Shown one piece after another: positions 27,093 to 35,717 of a DNA stretch of 64,000 nucleotides. The stretch comes from Streptomyces sp. HD (GTDB lineage: Bacteria; Actinomycetota; Actinomycetes; Streptomycetales; Streptomycetaceae). The notes beneath the pieces are model-generated. The model had not been told where the DNA came from. It did not search any database and was given only the letters and a program-made list of their open reading frames with translations. The translations under genes were made by a program, and so were the position numbers. The stretch covers positions 1 to 64,000 of the forward strand of contig NZ_JAQMYP010000005.1 of assembly GCF_028369295.1 (NCBI RefSeq), given 5' to 3'. Each line of letters begins with the position of its first letter. Position 1 is the first letter of the stretch.

Positions 27093-28001
27093 TCACGAAG
27101 AGGCGTCGTACGCACCGGCGTTGCGCACGAACAGCTCGTGCAGATCGCGGACCGCCCGGGGGACGGAACCGGAAGGTCGGCGTTGCAGGACCAGCAGCAC
27201 CTCGGTCGCGTCGCCCGCGAGTGGCCGTACGGTGATCGCGCCACGCCGCTCCAGTGGGTCGCCGATGACACTGAAGTCGGGCAGCACGGTCGCTCCCAGT
27301 CCCTCGGCGACCATCAGCTTGCCCATCTCCGCGCCGTCGGTGGAGTACGAGAAGGACGGCGTACGGCCGTCGAGCAGCCGGTGCAGGAAGCGGTGCATGA
27401 CATAGCCGGACCGCATCACCACCAGCGGCTCGGCCAGGAGACTGTCCGCGTCCACCGCCTCCAGCGCGGCCAGCGGGCTGTCCGGACGCACGCACACCAC
27501 CGGCCTGCCGCGCAGCAGTTCGGTGGTCTCGAAGCCGGGCGGCAGGTCGTCGCCCCCGAGGTAGTTCACGAGCCCCAGATCGAACGCGCCCTCCAGCAGC
27601 CCGCGATGGATCTCGGACTGCTGCGCGCCGACCAGCTCGACCTGGGTGACCGGGTGCGAGGCCCGGAACTCGCGCACCGTCGGGATGACCAGCGGGACGG
27701 TGGCGGTGTTGACCGTGCCGAGGCGGACCATCCGGCTGATGCGGTGCTGGTCGCCGGCCGCGCCCCGCAGCCGGTCGACCGCGTCCAGCACGCTCATGAT
27801 GTGCGGCAGCAGCTCCCGCCCCTCGTCGCTGATCTTCGCCCCGGACCGCTTGCGCTCCAGCAGGTCCACGCCGAGTTCGCGCTCCAGATTGCGCACGGTC
27901 TCGCTGAGTGCCGGCTGGGACAGGTGCAGTTCGTCGGCGGCTCGCCGCAGCGACCCCAATCGTGTGACGGCGGCGATGTATTCGAGCTGTTCGATACGCA
28001 C
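27093..28001 (-). CDS. LysR-family regulator of the sfn/ssu operon
   Basis: A 302-residue LTTR with an N-terminal HTH (IAAVTRLGSLRRAADELHLS, QPALSETVRNLERELG) and a periplasmic-binding-like effector domain (LGTVNTATVPLVIPTVREF). It is divergent from the leader-sfnG operon, the classic LTTR layout, so it probably controls that operon and itself. A short palindrome, AGGGAATCCCT (28038-28048), lies in the shared intergenic region. By analogy with CysB/Cbl/SsuR it would report sulfur limitation. Confidence 0.8.
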   Translation of the reverse strand: MRIEQLEYIAAVTRLGSLRRAADELHLSQPALSETVRNLERELGVDLLERKRSGAKISDEGRELLPHIMSVLDAVDRLRGAAGDQHRISRMVRLGTVNTATVPLVIPTVREFRASHPVTQVELVGAQQSEIHRGLLEGAFDLGLVNYLGGDDLPPGFETTELLRGRPVVCVRPDSPLAALEAVDADSLLAEPLVVMRSGYVMHRFLHRLLDGRTPSFSYSTDGAEMGKLMVAEGLGATVLPDFSVIGDPLERRGAITVRPLAGDATEVLLVLQRRPSGSVPRAVRDLHELFVRNAGAYDASS

Positions 28002-28102
28002 GACAGGGAGCGTGCCGTTCGCCGCCGACCGGGTTCAAGGGAATCCCTGTCACAACCTCGTGAATACCTTCTCTCAACATGTGGAATCACCTCCGGGCAT
28101 TC

Positions 28103-28132
28103 TTGACCGCCCGGACTCCCCGCTGCTTTGAT
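28103..28132 (+). promoter_or_regulatory. promoter of the leader-sfnG operon
   Basis: TTGACC (28103-28108) and TTTGAT (28127-28132) with 18-bp spacing. The -10 box ends seven bases before the leader ATG, so transcription would start at the leader codon (leaderless mRNA). Confidence 0.6.
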
Positions 28133-28139
28133 CGATGAC

Positions 28140-28220
28140 ATGAAGCGACCGGACCTCACGCGGCGACGCCACGTCGATCTCGCGCGTGTCTCCAGCTCCT
28201 GCTGTCGCTGTCGGATCTGA
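28140..28220 (+). CDS. sulfur-type leader peptide (26 aa) upstream of sfnG
   Basis: A 26-codon ORF with core RRRHVDLARVSSSCC followed by RCRI, giving three Cys codons in four positions (C-C-R-C). It is 187 bases upstream of sfnG. The spacer holds GAGGG-AAA-CCCTC (28229-28241) and other potential hairpins. The clustered Cys codons would make a sensitive sensor of charged tRNA-Cys. Confidence 0.85.
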   Translation: MKRPDLTRRRHVDLARVSSSCCRCRI

Positions 28221-28407
28221 GCGCACCCGAGGGAAACCCTCGCACTCGCGCCGTCCTCCCTTCGTGAATTCCACTGCCGGCCGTTTTCCACGGTGATTTC
28301 GGCTTTCCCGGGAACGTCGTCCCCGCACGTCCGAATCCCGATCACTGAACACGTTTCCCTGTCACGCACGCGCCCTTTTCGTGTGCGCAGTCCCGCAGGA
28401 GTTCCCC

Positions 28408-29535
28408 ATGCCCGTACCACCCGGATCCGACCCCGTCCGCTTCGCCTACTGGGTGCCCAACGTCAGCGGCGGCCTGGTCACCAGCACCATCGAACAGCGC
28501 ACCGACTGGGGCTACGACTACAACCGCGAACTGGCCGTCCTCGCCGAGAACAACGGTTTCGACTACGCCCTCAGTCAGGTCCGCTACATGGCCAGCTACG
28601 GCGCGGAGTTCCAGCACGAGTCGACCAGTTTCAGCCTCGCGCTGCTCCTCGCCACCGAGCGGCTCAAGGTCATCGCCGCCGTCCACCCCGGCCTGTGGCA
28701 CCCCGGCGTCCTCGCCAAGCTCGGCGCCACGGCCGACCACCTGTCGAACGGCCGGTTCGCCGTCAACGTCGTCAGCGGCTGGTTCAAGGGCGAGTTCACC
28801 GCGCTGGGCGAGCCCTGGCTGGAGCACGACGAACGCTACCGGCGCTCGGAGGAGTTCATCCGCGCGCTGCGGCAGATCTGGACGGAGGACCACACCGAAC
28901 TCGCCGGTGACTTCTACCGGTTGCGCGACTTCTCCCTCAAGCCCAAGCCGCTGAACAGCGCCGAGCGCCCGCACCCGGAGATCTTCCAGGGCGGCAACTC
29001 CACCGCCGCCCGCGCGATGGCCGGCCGTGTCTCCGACTGGTACTTCAGCAACGGCAAGGACTTCGACGGCGTCACCGAGCAGATCCACGACGTCCGCGCC
29101 GCAGCCGCCCAAGTGGGCCGCACCGCGCCGAAGTTCGGTCTCAACGGCTTCCTCATCGCCCGCGACACCGAGGCCGAGGCCCGCGACACGCTCCGCGAGA
29201 TCGTCGCCAAGGCCGACACCGAGGCCGTCCACGGCTTCCGCGACGCCGTCCGGCAGGCCGGTCCGTCCACCGCCGACGGCAAGGGCATGTGGCAGGACTC
29301 CGGGTTCGAGGACCTCGTCCAGTACAACGACGGCTTCCGCACCGGCCTGATCGGCACGCCCGAGCAGATCGCCGAGCGGATCGTCGCCTACAAGCGGCTC
29401 GGTGTCGACCTGTTCCTCCTCGGCTTCCTGCACTACCTGGAGGAGGTCGAGTACTTCGGCAAGCGGGTGCTTCCTCTCGTCCGCGAACTGGAGGCCCGGG
29501 AAGCCGAGTCCGAGCCCGTCGCAGCCCGCGCCTGA
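28408..29535 (+). CDS. sfnG: dimethylsulfone monooxygenase
   Basis: A 375-residue LLM monooxygenase matching SfnG closely as I remember it: FAYWVPNVSGGLVTSTIEQR, TDWGYDYNRELA, VSGWFKGEF, GEPWLEHDERYRRSEEFIRA and EIFQGGNSTAARAMAGRVSD. SfnG converts dimethylsulfone to methanesulfinate using FMNH2. ATG 28408 follows AGGAG. It heads the operon sfnG-DszC-like-ssuE-sfnB-ssuD, which can take dimethylsulfone-type sulfur down to sulfite. Confidence 0.9.
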   Translation: MPVPPGSDPVRFAYWVPNVSGGLVTSTIEQRTDWGYDYNRELAVLAENNGFDYALSQVRYMASYGAEFQHESTSFSLALLLATERLKVIAAVHPGLWHPGVLAKLGATADHLSNGRFAVNVVSGWFKGEFTALGEPWLEHDERYRRSEEFIRALRQIWTEDHTELAGDFYRLRDFSLKPKPLNSAERPHPEIFQGGNSTAARAMAGRVSDWYFSNGKDFDGVTEQIHDVRAAAAQVGRTAPKFGLNGFLIARDTEAEARDTLREIVAKADTEAVHGFRDAVRQAGPSTADGKGMWQDSGFEDLVQYNDGFRTGLIGTPEQIAERIVAYKRLGVDLFLLGFLHYLEEVEYFGKRVLPLVRELEAREAESEPVAARA

Positions 29536-29585
29536 CCGCCCGACCCGCCCGCGACCCGCACCCGACAGCGAAAGGGGTTCCCACC

Positions 29586-30803
29586 ATGAGCACCGCCGCA
29601 CCGGCCGGTTGGAAGACCGCCCCCGCCCCGAAGGACACCGACGGCTGGATCGCCCGCGCAGCCGAGGTCGCCGCCGTCCTCGCCACCGACGCCGCGGCCC
29701 GCGACAAGGCCGCCGCCACCCCGTACGACGAGATCCAGCTGCTGAAGGACTCCGGTCTGGTCACCCTCCTCGGCCCCGTCGAGCACGGCGGAGCGGGCCA
29801 GGACTGGCCCACCGCGTACCGCGTCGTCCGCGAGGTGGCCAAGGCGGACGGCTCCATCGGCCAGCTGCTCGGCTACCACTACCTGTGGAACTGGGCCGCC
29901 CGACTGGTCGGCACCCGTGAACAGTGGGAGCAGGTGGAGGCCGAGGCCGCCCGCAACCGCTGGTTCTTCGGCGGCGCGGTCAACCCGCGCGACGAGGACG
30001 TGGTGGTGCAGGACGAGGGCGACACCCTCACCTTCACCGGCCGCAAGTCCTTCTCCACCGGCAGCAGGGTCTCTGACGTCACCGTGCTGGAAGGTGTCCT
30101 GGAAGGCACCGACGACCACGTCTTCGCCATCGTCCCGTCCGACAGCGAGGGCCTGACCTTCCGCGACGACTGGGACAACATCGGCCAGCGCCTCACCGAG
30201 AGCGGTGGCGTCACCCTCGACGCCGTGCGCGTCCCCTGGTCCGCCGCGGCGGGCTACGTCGACAAGCGGTTCCGGCCGCGCGTCTACAACACCCTCAACG
30301 TGCCGACCATCCAGCTCGTCTTCGTCAACTTCTACCTCGGCATCGCCGCCGGCGCCCTGGAGACCGCCGCCACCTACACCCGCACCAAGTCCCGCCCCTG
30401 GCTGCACGGCGGCCAGGACCACGCCGTCGACGAGCCCCATGTCATCGACACCTACGGCGACCTCACCGCCAAGCTCTGGGCCGCCGAAGCACTGGCCGAC
30501 GCCGTGGCCGCCGAGGGACAGAAGCTGCACGACGACCCGGACGCGGTCACCGAACAGGCCCGCGGCGAGTTCGAGGTACGGGTGGCCGCCGTGAAGGCCC
30601 GCGCCACCGAAGTGGCCCTGGAGATCACAGGCCGCATCTTCGAGGTGACCGGCGCCCGCGCCACCGCCTCCGCCGAGGGCCTCGACCGCTTCTGGCGCAA
30701 CGTCCGGACGCACACGCTCCACGACCCCGTCGCCTACAAGCGCCGCGAGATCGGCCGCCACGTCCTCACCGGTGAACTGCCGCAGCCCACCTGGTACTCC
30801 TGA
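29586..30803 (+). CDS. acyl-CoA dehydrogenase-fold flavin monooxygenase (DszC/SfnB type)
   Basis: A 405-residue member of the flavin-dependent monooxygenase branch of the acyl-CoA dehydrogenase fold: HGGAGQDWPTAYRVVREVAKADGSIGQLLGYHY near the N-terminus, TGRKSFSTGS in the middle beta domain, and C-terminal FWRNVRTHTLHDPVAYKRREIG. The WRNxRTHTLHDP ending is shared with DszC (sulfide/sulfoxide oxygenation) and SfnB. It probably oxygenates an organosulfur compound with FMNH2 supplied by SsuE, encoded next in the operon. Confidence 0.8.
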   Translation: MSTAAPAGWKTAPAPKDTDGWIARAAEVAAVLATDAAARDKAAATPYDEIQLLKDSGLVTLLGPVEHGGAGQDWPTAYRVVREVAKADGSIGQLLGYHYLWNWAARLVGTREQWEQVEAEAARNRWFFGGAVNPRDEDVVVQDEGDTLTFTGRKSFSTGSRVSDVTVLEGVLEGTDDHVFAIVPSDSEGLTFRDDWDNIGQRLTESGGVTLDAVRVPWSAAAGYVDKRFRPRVYNTLNVPTIQLVFVNFYLGIAAGALETAATYTRTKSRPWLHGGQDHAVDEPHVIDTYGDLTAKLWAAEALADAVAAEGQKLHDDPDAVTEQARGEFEVRVAAVKARATEVALEITGRIFEVTGARATASAEGLDRFWRNVRTHTLHDPVAYKRREIGRHVLTGELPQPTWYS

Positions 30804-30814
30804 AAGGTCCCCGC

Positions 30815-31372
30815 ATGGCCACCATCCTGTCCGTCTCCGGCAGCCCCTCCGCCACCTCCCGCACCGCCCGGCTGCTGCGCCACCTGGACGACCGGCTCAC
30901 GGCCCAGGGGCACGAGGTGATCCCGCTGGACGTCCGTACCCTCCCCGCCGAGGCGCTGCTGGGGGCCGACTTCAAGCACCCGGCCGTCATCGAGGCCACC
31001 GCCCTGTTCGAGCGCGCGGACGGGGTCGTGATCGGCACCCCCGTCTACAAGGCCGCCTACTCCGGCCTGTTGAAATCGCTGCTCGACCTGCTCCCGCAGT
31101 ACGCGCTGGCGGGCAAGACCGTCCTGCCGCTGGCCACCGGCGGCACCACCGCCCACGTCCTGGCCATCGACTACGCCCTGCGTCCCGTGCTGAGCTCCAT
31201 GGGTCCCGCGCACATCACGCCGGGCTGGTTCACGCTCGACAAGGACATCGTGGTGGGCGACGACGGCAGGCTGACCGTAGAGCCGGGCACCGCCGAAGCC
31301 CTGGCCCAGGTCACCGACCAGTTCTCGATCGCCCTCGGCGGCCGTCCGACCCTGCTGGCGGCCACGGGATGA
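30815..31372 (+). CDS. ssuE: NADPH-dependent FMN reductase
   Basis: A 185-residue flavodoxin-like reductase: SVSGSPSATSRTARLLRHL (FMN phosphate loop), GVVIGTPVYKAAYSGLLKSLLDLLP and LPLATGGTTAHVLAIDYALRPVL, the SsuE signature. It provides reduced FMN to the two-component monooxygenases around it (sfnG, DszC-like, sfnB, ssuD, other LLMs). ATG 30815 follows AAAGG; the stop overlaps the next ATG. Confidence 0.9.
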   Translation: MATILSVSGSPSATSRTARLLRHLDDRLTAQGHEVIPLDVRTLPAEALLGADFKHPAVIEATALFERADGVVIGTPVYKAAYSGLLKSLLDLLPQYALAGKTVLPLATGGTTAHVLAIDYALRPVLSSMGPAHITPGWFTLDKDIVVGDDGRLTVEPGTAEALAQVTDQFSIALGGRPTLLAATG

Positions 31373-32565
31373 GCGCCGCTGCCGTGATCTCCGGCGACGC
31401 CGAGGCCCTCGGCGTCGCCGCCGAACTGGCGGCGGACTTCCGCAAGGGCGCCGCCGAGCGGGACGCCCGGCGCCGGCTGCCGCACGCGGAACTGGGGCGG
31501 TTGTCCGCCTCCGGGCTGCTCGGGGTGACGGTGCCCGCGGAGTTCGGCGGCGCGGACGTCCGTACGGAGACACTCGCCGAGATCCTCCGGCTGCTGGCCG
31601 CCGCCGACGCGAGCATCGCGCAGATCCCGCAGAGCCACTTCGTGTACGTCAACGTGTTGCGCCGACAGGGGACGCTGGAGCAGCAGCGGTTCTTCTTCGG
31701 CGAGGTGCTCGCCGGGAAGCGGTTCGGCAACGCCCAGTCCGAGGCGGGCACCAGCCATGTCCAGGACATCCGTACGCGGCTCGCGCGGCGCCCGGACGGA
31801 TCGTTCGTCCTCGATGGCGTCAAGCACTACTCGACCGGCGCCCTGTTCGCCGACTGGATCCCCGTCCTGGCCCAAGCCGACGACGACCACCTGCACGTGG
31901 CGTACGTACCGCGCGACGCGCCCGGCCTCACGGTCGTGGACGACTGGGACGGCATGGGGCAGCGCACCACCGCCAGCGGCAGCGTCCGCCTGGAGTCGGT
32001 GCCGGTGCCCGCCGACCGGGTGGTGCCGCACCACCTCACCTTCCAGGGGCCCCAGCTCCATGGCGCGGTCGCCCAGTTGCTGCACGCGGCCATCGACGCC
32101 GGGATCGCCTCCGGGGCGCTCGCCGAAGCCGTGGAGTTCGTCCGCACCAAGAGCCGTCCCTGGTTCGAGAGCGTCGGCGAAGGGCACGCGACCGCCGCCG
32201 ATGATCCCCTGCTGATCCAGCGGTTCGGTGAACTGGCGATCCGGGTACGGGCCGCCGACGCGCTGCTCGCCACCGCGGCCGGTGCTGTGGAAGCCGCCCG
32301 TGCCGACCTGACCGACGACTCCGCGGCGGAGGCCTCCATCGCGGTGGCGACGGCCAAGGTGACCGCCGCCGAGGCCGCCGTGGACGTCGGCAGTGCCCTC
32401 TTCGAGGTGTCCGGCACCCGGTCGGCGCTCGACTCCCTGGGCCTGCACCGCCACTGGCGCGACGCCCGCACCCACACCCTGCACGACCCGACCCGCTGGA
32501 AGGTCCAGCACATCGGCCGCTATGTGCTGGGCGGCATCCATCCGCCCCGGCACGGCCTTCTCTGA
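31369..32565 (+). CDS. sfnB: sulfur acquisition oxidoreductase, SfnB type
   Basis: A 398-residue acyl-CoA dehydrogenase-fold protein: VPAEFGGADVRTETLAEILRLLAAADASIAQIPQSHFVYV, FGNAQSEAGT, DGVKHYSTGALFADWIPVLA, and a C-terminal HWRDARTHTLHDPTRWK. These segments are characteristic of the SfnB family required for growth on dimethylsulfone-type sulfur. It overlaps ssuE by ATGA. It probably oxygenates an intermediate between sulfone and sulfonate. Confidence 0.85.
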   Translation: MSAAAVISGDAEALGVAAELAADFRKGAAERDARRRLPHAELGRLSASGLLGVTVPAEFGGADVRTETLAEILRLLAAADASIAQIPQSHFVYVNVLRRQGTLEQQRFFFGEVLAGKRFGNAQSEAGTSHVQDIRTRLARRPDGSFVLDGVKHYSTGALFADWIPVLAQADDDHLHVAYVPRDAPGLTVVDDWDGMGQRTTASGSVRLESVPVPADRVVPHHLTFQGPQLHGAVAQLLHAAIDAGIASGALAEAVEFVRTKSRPWFESVGEGHATAADDPLLIQRFGELAIRVRAADALLATAAGAVEAARADLTDDSAAEASIAVATAKVTAAEAAVDVGSALFEVSGTRSALDSLGLHRHWRDARTHTLHDPTRWKVQHIGRYVLGGIHPPRHGLL

Positions 32566-32603
32566 CGCACAACCCTGATCAAGTTCCCGATCGGAGCCCC
32601 CAC

Positions 32604-33767
32604 ATGTCCCTCACCTTCCACTGGTTCCTGCCCACCAACGGCGACAGCCGCCATGTCGTCGGCGGCGGCCACGGCACCCCCGCCACGGCGTCCGGCCGCG
32701 ACCGGCCGCCCACGGTCGCCTACCTCAGCCAGATCGCCCGCGCCGCCGAGGACGTGGGCTTCGTCGGGGCGCTCACGCCGACCGGTGCCTGGTGCGAGGA
32801 CGCCTGGCTCACCACCGCCATGGTCAGCCAGAACACCGAGCGGTTGAAGTTCCTGGTCGCGTTCCGCCCCGGCTTCGTCTCGCCGACGCTCGCCGCGCAG
32901 ATGGCGTCCACCTTCCAGCGGCAGACCGGGGGACGGCTGCTGCTGAACGTGGTGACGGGCGGGGAGAGCCACGAGCAGCGCGCCTACGGCGACTTCCTCG
33001 ACAAGGACGACCGGTATCGCCGTACCGGTGAATTCCTGCAGATCGTACGGGAGTTGTGGAAGGGCGAGACCGTCGACCTGGTCGGCGAGCACCTCCAGGT
33101 CGAGGACGCGAGACTGGCCCGGGTGCCCGACCCGGTCCCCGAGGTGTACTTCGGCGGCTCCTCACCGATCGCCGGGGAGATCGCCGCCCGGCACGCCGAC
33201 GTCTACCTGACCTGGGGCGAGCCGCCGGCCGCCGTCGCCGAGAAGATCGCCTGGATCCGGGCGCTGGCGGAGAAGGAGGGCCGGAGTATCCGCTTCGGTA
33301 TCCGCCTGCACGTCATCAGCCGGGACACGAGCGAGCAGGCGTGGGCGGAGGCCCGGCGGCTGCTGGACGGCTTCGACACGGAGACGGTACGGGCGGTGCA
33401 GGCCGGACTCGCCCGCAGTGAGTCCGAGGGGCAGCGGCGCATGCTGGCCCTGCATGGCGGCAGCCGCGACGAGCTGGAGATCCACCCCAACCTGTGGGCC
33501 GGCATCGGCCTCGTCCGCGGCGGTGCGGGCACGGCGTTGGTCGGTAGCCACGACGAGGTCGCCGAGCGGATCGCCGAGTACCACCGGCTGGGCATCGACG
33601 AGTTCGTGCTGTCCGGTTACCCGCACCTGGAGGAGGCGTACTGGTTCGGTGAGGGCGTGCTGCCGCGGCTGGAGGCGCAGGGGCTGTGGAGCCATCCGTT
33701 CCGCAGCGCGCCGGCCGTACCGCCGGTGGCCCAGGTCCCCTTCGCGGACGCAGGCGACCGACGGTGA
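32604..33767 (+). CDS. ssuD: alkanesulfonate monooxygenase
   Basis: A 387-residue LLM enzyme with the SsuD markers FHWFLPTNGDSRHVV, TGAWCEDAWL (active-site Cys region), RLKFLVAFRPG, EVYFGGSSPIAGEIAARHAD, LTWGEPP, IRFGIRLHVI, NLWAGIGLVRGGAGTALVG and FVLSGYPHLEEAY. It releases sulfite from alkanesulfonates using FMNH2 and O2. It is the last gene of the sfnG operon, with a hairpin after it. Confidence 0.92.
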   Translation: MSLTFHWFLPTNGDSRHVVGGGHGTPATASGRDRPPTVAYLSQIARAAEDVGFVGALTPTGAWCEDAWLTTAMVSQNTERLKFLVAFRPGFVSPTLAAQMASTFQRQTGGRLLLNVVTGGESHEQRAYGDFLDKDDRYRRTGEFLQIVRELWKGETVDLVGEHLQVEDARLARVPDPVPEVYFGGSSPIAGEIAARHADVYLTWGEPPAAVAEKIAWIRALAEKEGRSIRFGIRLHVISRDTSEQAWAEARRLLDGFDTETVRAVQAGLARSESEGQRRMLALHGGSRDELEIHPNLWAGIGLVRGGAGTALVGSHDEVAERIAEYHRLGIDEFVLSGYPHLEEAYWFGEGVLPRLEAQGLWSHPFRSAPAVPPVAQVPFADAGDRR

Positions 33768-33772
33768 CGTTT

Positions 33773-33813
33773 CCGCTCCCGCCCGTCATCGCGAACTTGC
33801 CAGGCGGGAGCGG
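33773..33813 (+). terminator. hairpin terminator of the sfnG-ssuD operon
   Basis: CCGCTCCCGCC (33773-33783) pairs perfectly with GGCGGGAGCGG (33803-33813); the loop is 19 bases. Confidence 0.7.
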
Positions 33814-33835
33814 GATTCAGCCACAGCGACACTCA

Positions 33836-33867
33836 TTCCCTAGATTTCCTATCGATTTACTAGGGAA
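33836..33867 (+). promoter_or_regulatory. TTCCCTA element upstream of the second DszC-like gene
   Basis: The element begins TTCCCTA-GAT-TTCCTA and ends CTAGGGAA, giving an 8-bp inverted repeat at its borders (TTCCCTAG/CTAGGGAA) with an internal direct repeat. It lies just upstream of the TTGACC -35 box at 33871, an activator-like position. Relatives are at 18716 and 52350. Confidence 0.5.
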
Positions 33868-33870
33868 GTG

Positions 33871-33899
33871 TTGACCCTCGTCGGTGGGGCGAGTGAGGA
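33871..33899 (+). promoter_or_regulatory. promoter of the DszC-like/Rrf2 unit
   Basis: TTGACC (33871-33876) is followed after 17 bases by TGAGGA (33894-33899), a weak -10. This fits a promoter that needs the activator element just upstream. Confidence 0.45.
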
Positions 33900-33965
33900 T
33901 GACGCTGACCCGGTCTGCCGGGCAGCCCGGCTCCGCGTTCCCTTCGGCCATGAAGGAAGTCCGTC

Positions 33966-35180
33966 ATGACAACCGCACCGACGAAGGACGCAGTGGCGCG
34001 GGTCGACTGGCTGCACATCGCCCATGAGCTGGCGGACGATCTGGCCACGGACGCGGTCGAGCGCGAGCAGGCCGGCAAGCGCCCGCTCGACGAGGTCGCC
34101 CGGCTGCGCGAGTCGGGGCTGCTGACGCTGCTGGTGCCGGCCGTGCGCGGCGGAGGCGGTGCGGACTGGCGTACCGCCTACGCGGTCGTACGGACCGTCG
34201 CCGCGGCCGACGGGGCCATCGGTCACCTTCTGGGCAGTCACTACTTCCTGTCGTCCTGCGTCCGGTTCTTCGCCGCCCCCGGCCGTGTCGCCCGTGTCGA
34301 GCGGGCGTTCACGGCGGGGCAGTGGTACTGGGGTGGCGGGATCGCCTCGCAGGAACCGCCGCTCATGCTGACCCCGACGGCCGACGGCTATCTGGTCGAC
34401 GGCCACCAGAGGTACGGCTCCGGAGTCGGGATCGCCGACCGGCTGGTGGTCCGTGCCGCCGTGCCCGGCACCGGCGAGCCCCTCGCCGTCCTCGTCGACA
34501 CCGCCCACCCGGGTGTCGTGAGCGGCAGCGGCGGCGAAACGTTCGGGCAACGGCTGGCGGCCGGCGGCGGAGTGGGGTTCGACTCCGTGCCGGTCGCGGC
34601 CGACGACGTACTCGGCTCCCTCTCCGCCGACGAGGGCGTCCTGTCCCCTTTCGCCGGCCTCGCCGCGCCGACCGCCCGGCTGATCTCCGCCCACTTCTGT
34701 CTCGGCGTCGCCGAGGGGTTGCTCGGTGAGGTTCGCGAGCACGGAAGGGCGGCACAGTCCGCCTGGCAGCCGTTCTCACCCCAGCCCTGGCCGGGCAGCC
34801 CGCCGCAGGATCCGTATGTACTGACCGCGTACGGCGAGCTCGCCGTCGCCGCACGTGCCGCGTCCGCCCTCGCCGACCAGGCGGTGGAGGCCCTGACGCG
34901 CGGCCTTGCCCGGGGCGAGGAACTCGACGACGAGGAGTGCGCGGAGATCGCCGTCCTCGCGAGCGCGGCCGAGGCCGCCGCCGCCCGGGCCGCGCAGGAG
35001 ATCACCACCGGCGCCCTGGACGCCGTCGGGGTACCGGGCGCCTTCGTACGACACGGCCTGGACCGCTTCTGGCGCGACACGCGGACGCACACCCTGCGCG
35101 AGCCGGTCGCCCACCGGCTGCGCGAGGTCGGGGACTACTTCCTCAACGGCACGCACCCTCCGTTCAGCCTTCCCGCCTGA
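33966..35180 (+). CDS. acyl-CoA dehydrogenase-fold monooxygenase (DszC-like)
   Basis: A 404-residue paralogue of 29586-30803: RGGGGADWRTAYAVVRTVAAADGAIGHLLGSHY, DGHQRYGSG, then a C-terminus FWRDTRTHTLREPVAHRLREVG. The usual HDP of the ending is changed to REP. It probably oxygenates an organosulfur compound with FMNH2. It has its own promoter and TTCCCTA element and is followed by an Rrf2 regulator. The exact substrate is unknown. Confidence 0.75.
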   Translation: MTTAPTKDAVARVDWLHIAHELADDLATDAVEREQAGKRPLDEVARLRESGLLTLLVPAVRGGGGADWRTAYAVVRTVAAADGAIGHLLGSHYFLSSCVRFFAAPGRVARVERAFTAGQWYWGGGIASQEPPLMLTPTADGYLVDGHQRYGSGVGIADRLVVRAAVPGTGEPLAVLVDTAHPGVVSGSGGETFGQRLAAGGGVGFDSVPVAADDVLGSLSADEGVLSPFAGLAAPTARLISAHFCLGVAEGLLGEVREHGRAAQSAWQPFSPQPWPGSPPQDPYVLTAYGELAVAARAASALADQAVEALTRGLARGEELDDEECAEIAVLASAAEAAAARAAQEITTGALDAVGVPGAFVRHGLDRFWRDTRTHTLREPVAHRLREVGDYFLNGTHPPFSLPA

Positions 35181-35231
35181 CCGTGGGGGCGGCGGGCGCG
35201 GGTGGGCCCGGCAGTGATGGATAATCTCGGC

Positions 35232-35690
35232 ATGCGGATCTCGGCGAGAGCGGACTATGCGGTGCGGGCGGCCCTGGAGCTGGCCGCGGCAGGGGACGAC
35301 ACCTCGCTCAAGGCAGAGGCGATCGCCGAGGCGCAGGGCATTCCGCACAAGTTCCTGGAGGGCATCCTCGGCGACCTGCGCCGGGGCGGCCTCGTCGTCA
35401 GCCAGCGGGGCGGCAAGGGCGGCTACCGGCTCGCCCGCCCGGCGGACTCGATCCCCATCGCCGACGTGATCCGCGTGGCGGACGGCCCCCTGGTCTCGGT
35501 ACGCGGCGTCCGCCCGCCCGACCTCTCCTACGTCGGCCCCGCGGAGTCCCTCCTGCCGCTGTGGATCGCCGTACGCGCCAACGTCCGCAAGATCCTCGGC
35601 GAGGTCACCCTGGCCCACGTCGCCGCGGCCAAACTGCCCGACGACGTCCTGAGCCTGTCGGACGACCCCGAGGCCTGGACGAATCCCTGA
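35232..35690 (+). CDS. Rrf2-family transcriptional regulator without cluster cysteines
   Basis: A 152-residue Rrf2 protein: MRISARADYAVRAALELA, the winged helix AEAIAEAQGIPHKFLEGILGDLRRGGLVVSQRGGKGGYRLARP, and the dimer helix. It has no cysteine at all, so it cannot hold the [2Fe-2S] cluster of IscR/NsrR and is more like CymR-type Rrf2 regulators of cysteine metabolism. The start at 35232 fits the family N-terminus and lies seven bases after GATAAT (35220-35225), i.e. leaderless. It probably regulates nearby sulfur genes. Confidence 0.8.
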   Translation: MRISARADYAVRAALELAAAGDDTSLKAEAIAEAQGIPHKFLEGILGDLRRGGLVVSQRGGKGGYRLARPADSIPIADVIRVADGPLVSVRGVRPPDLSYVGPAESLLPLWIAVRANVRKILGEVTLAHVAAAKLPDDVLSLSDDPEAWTNP

Positions 35691-35717
35691 CCGACGGCCC
35701 TGCGCGAATGGGCAGGA

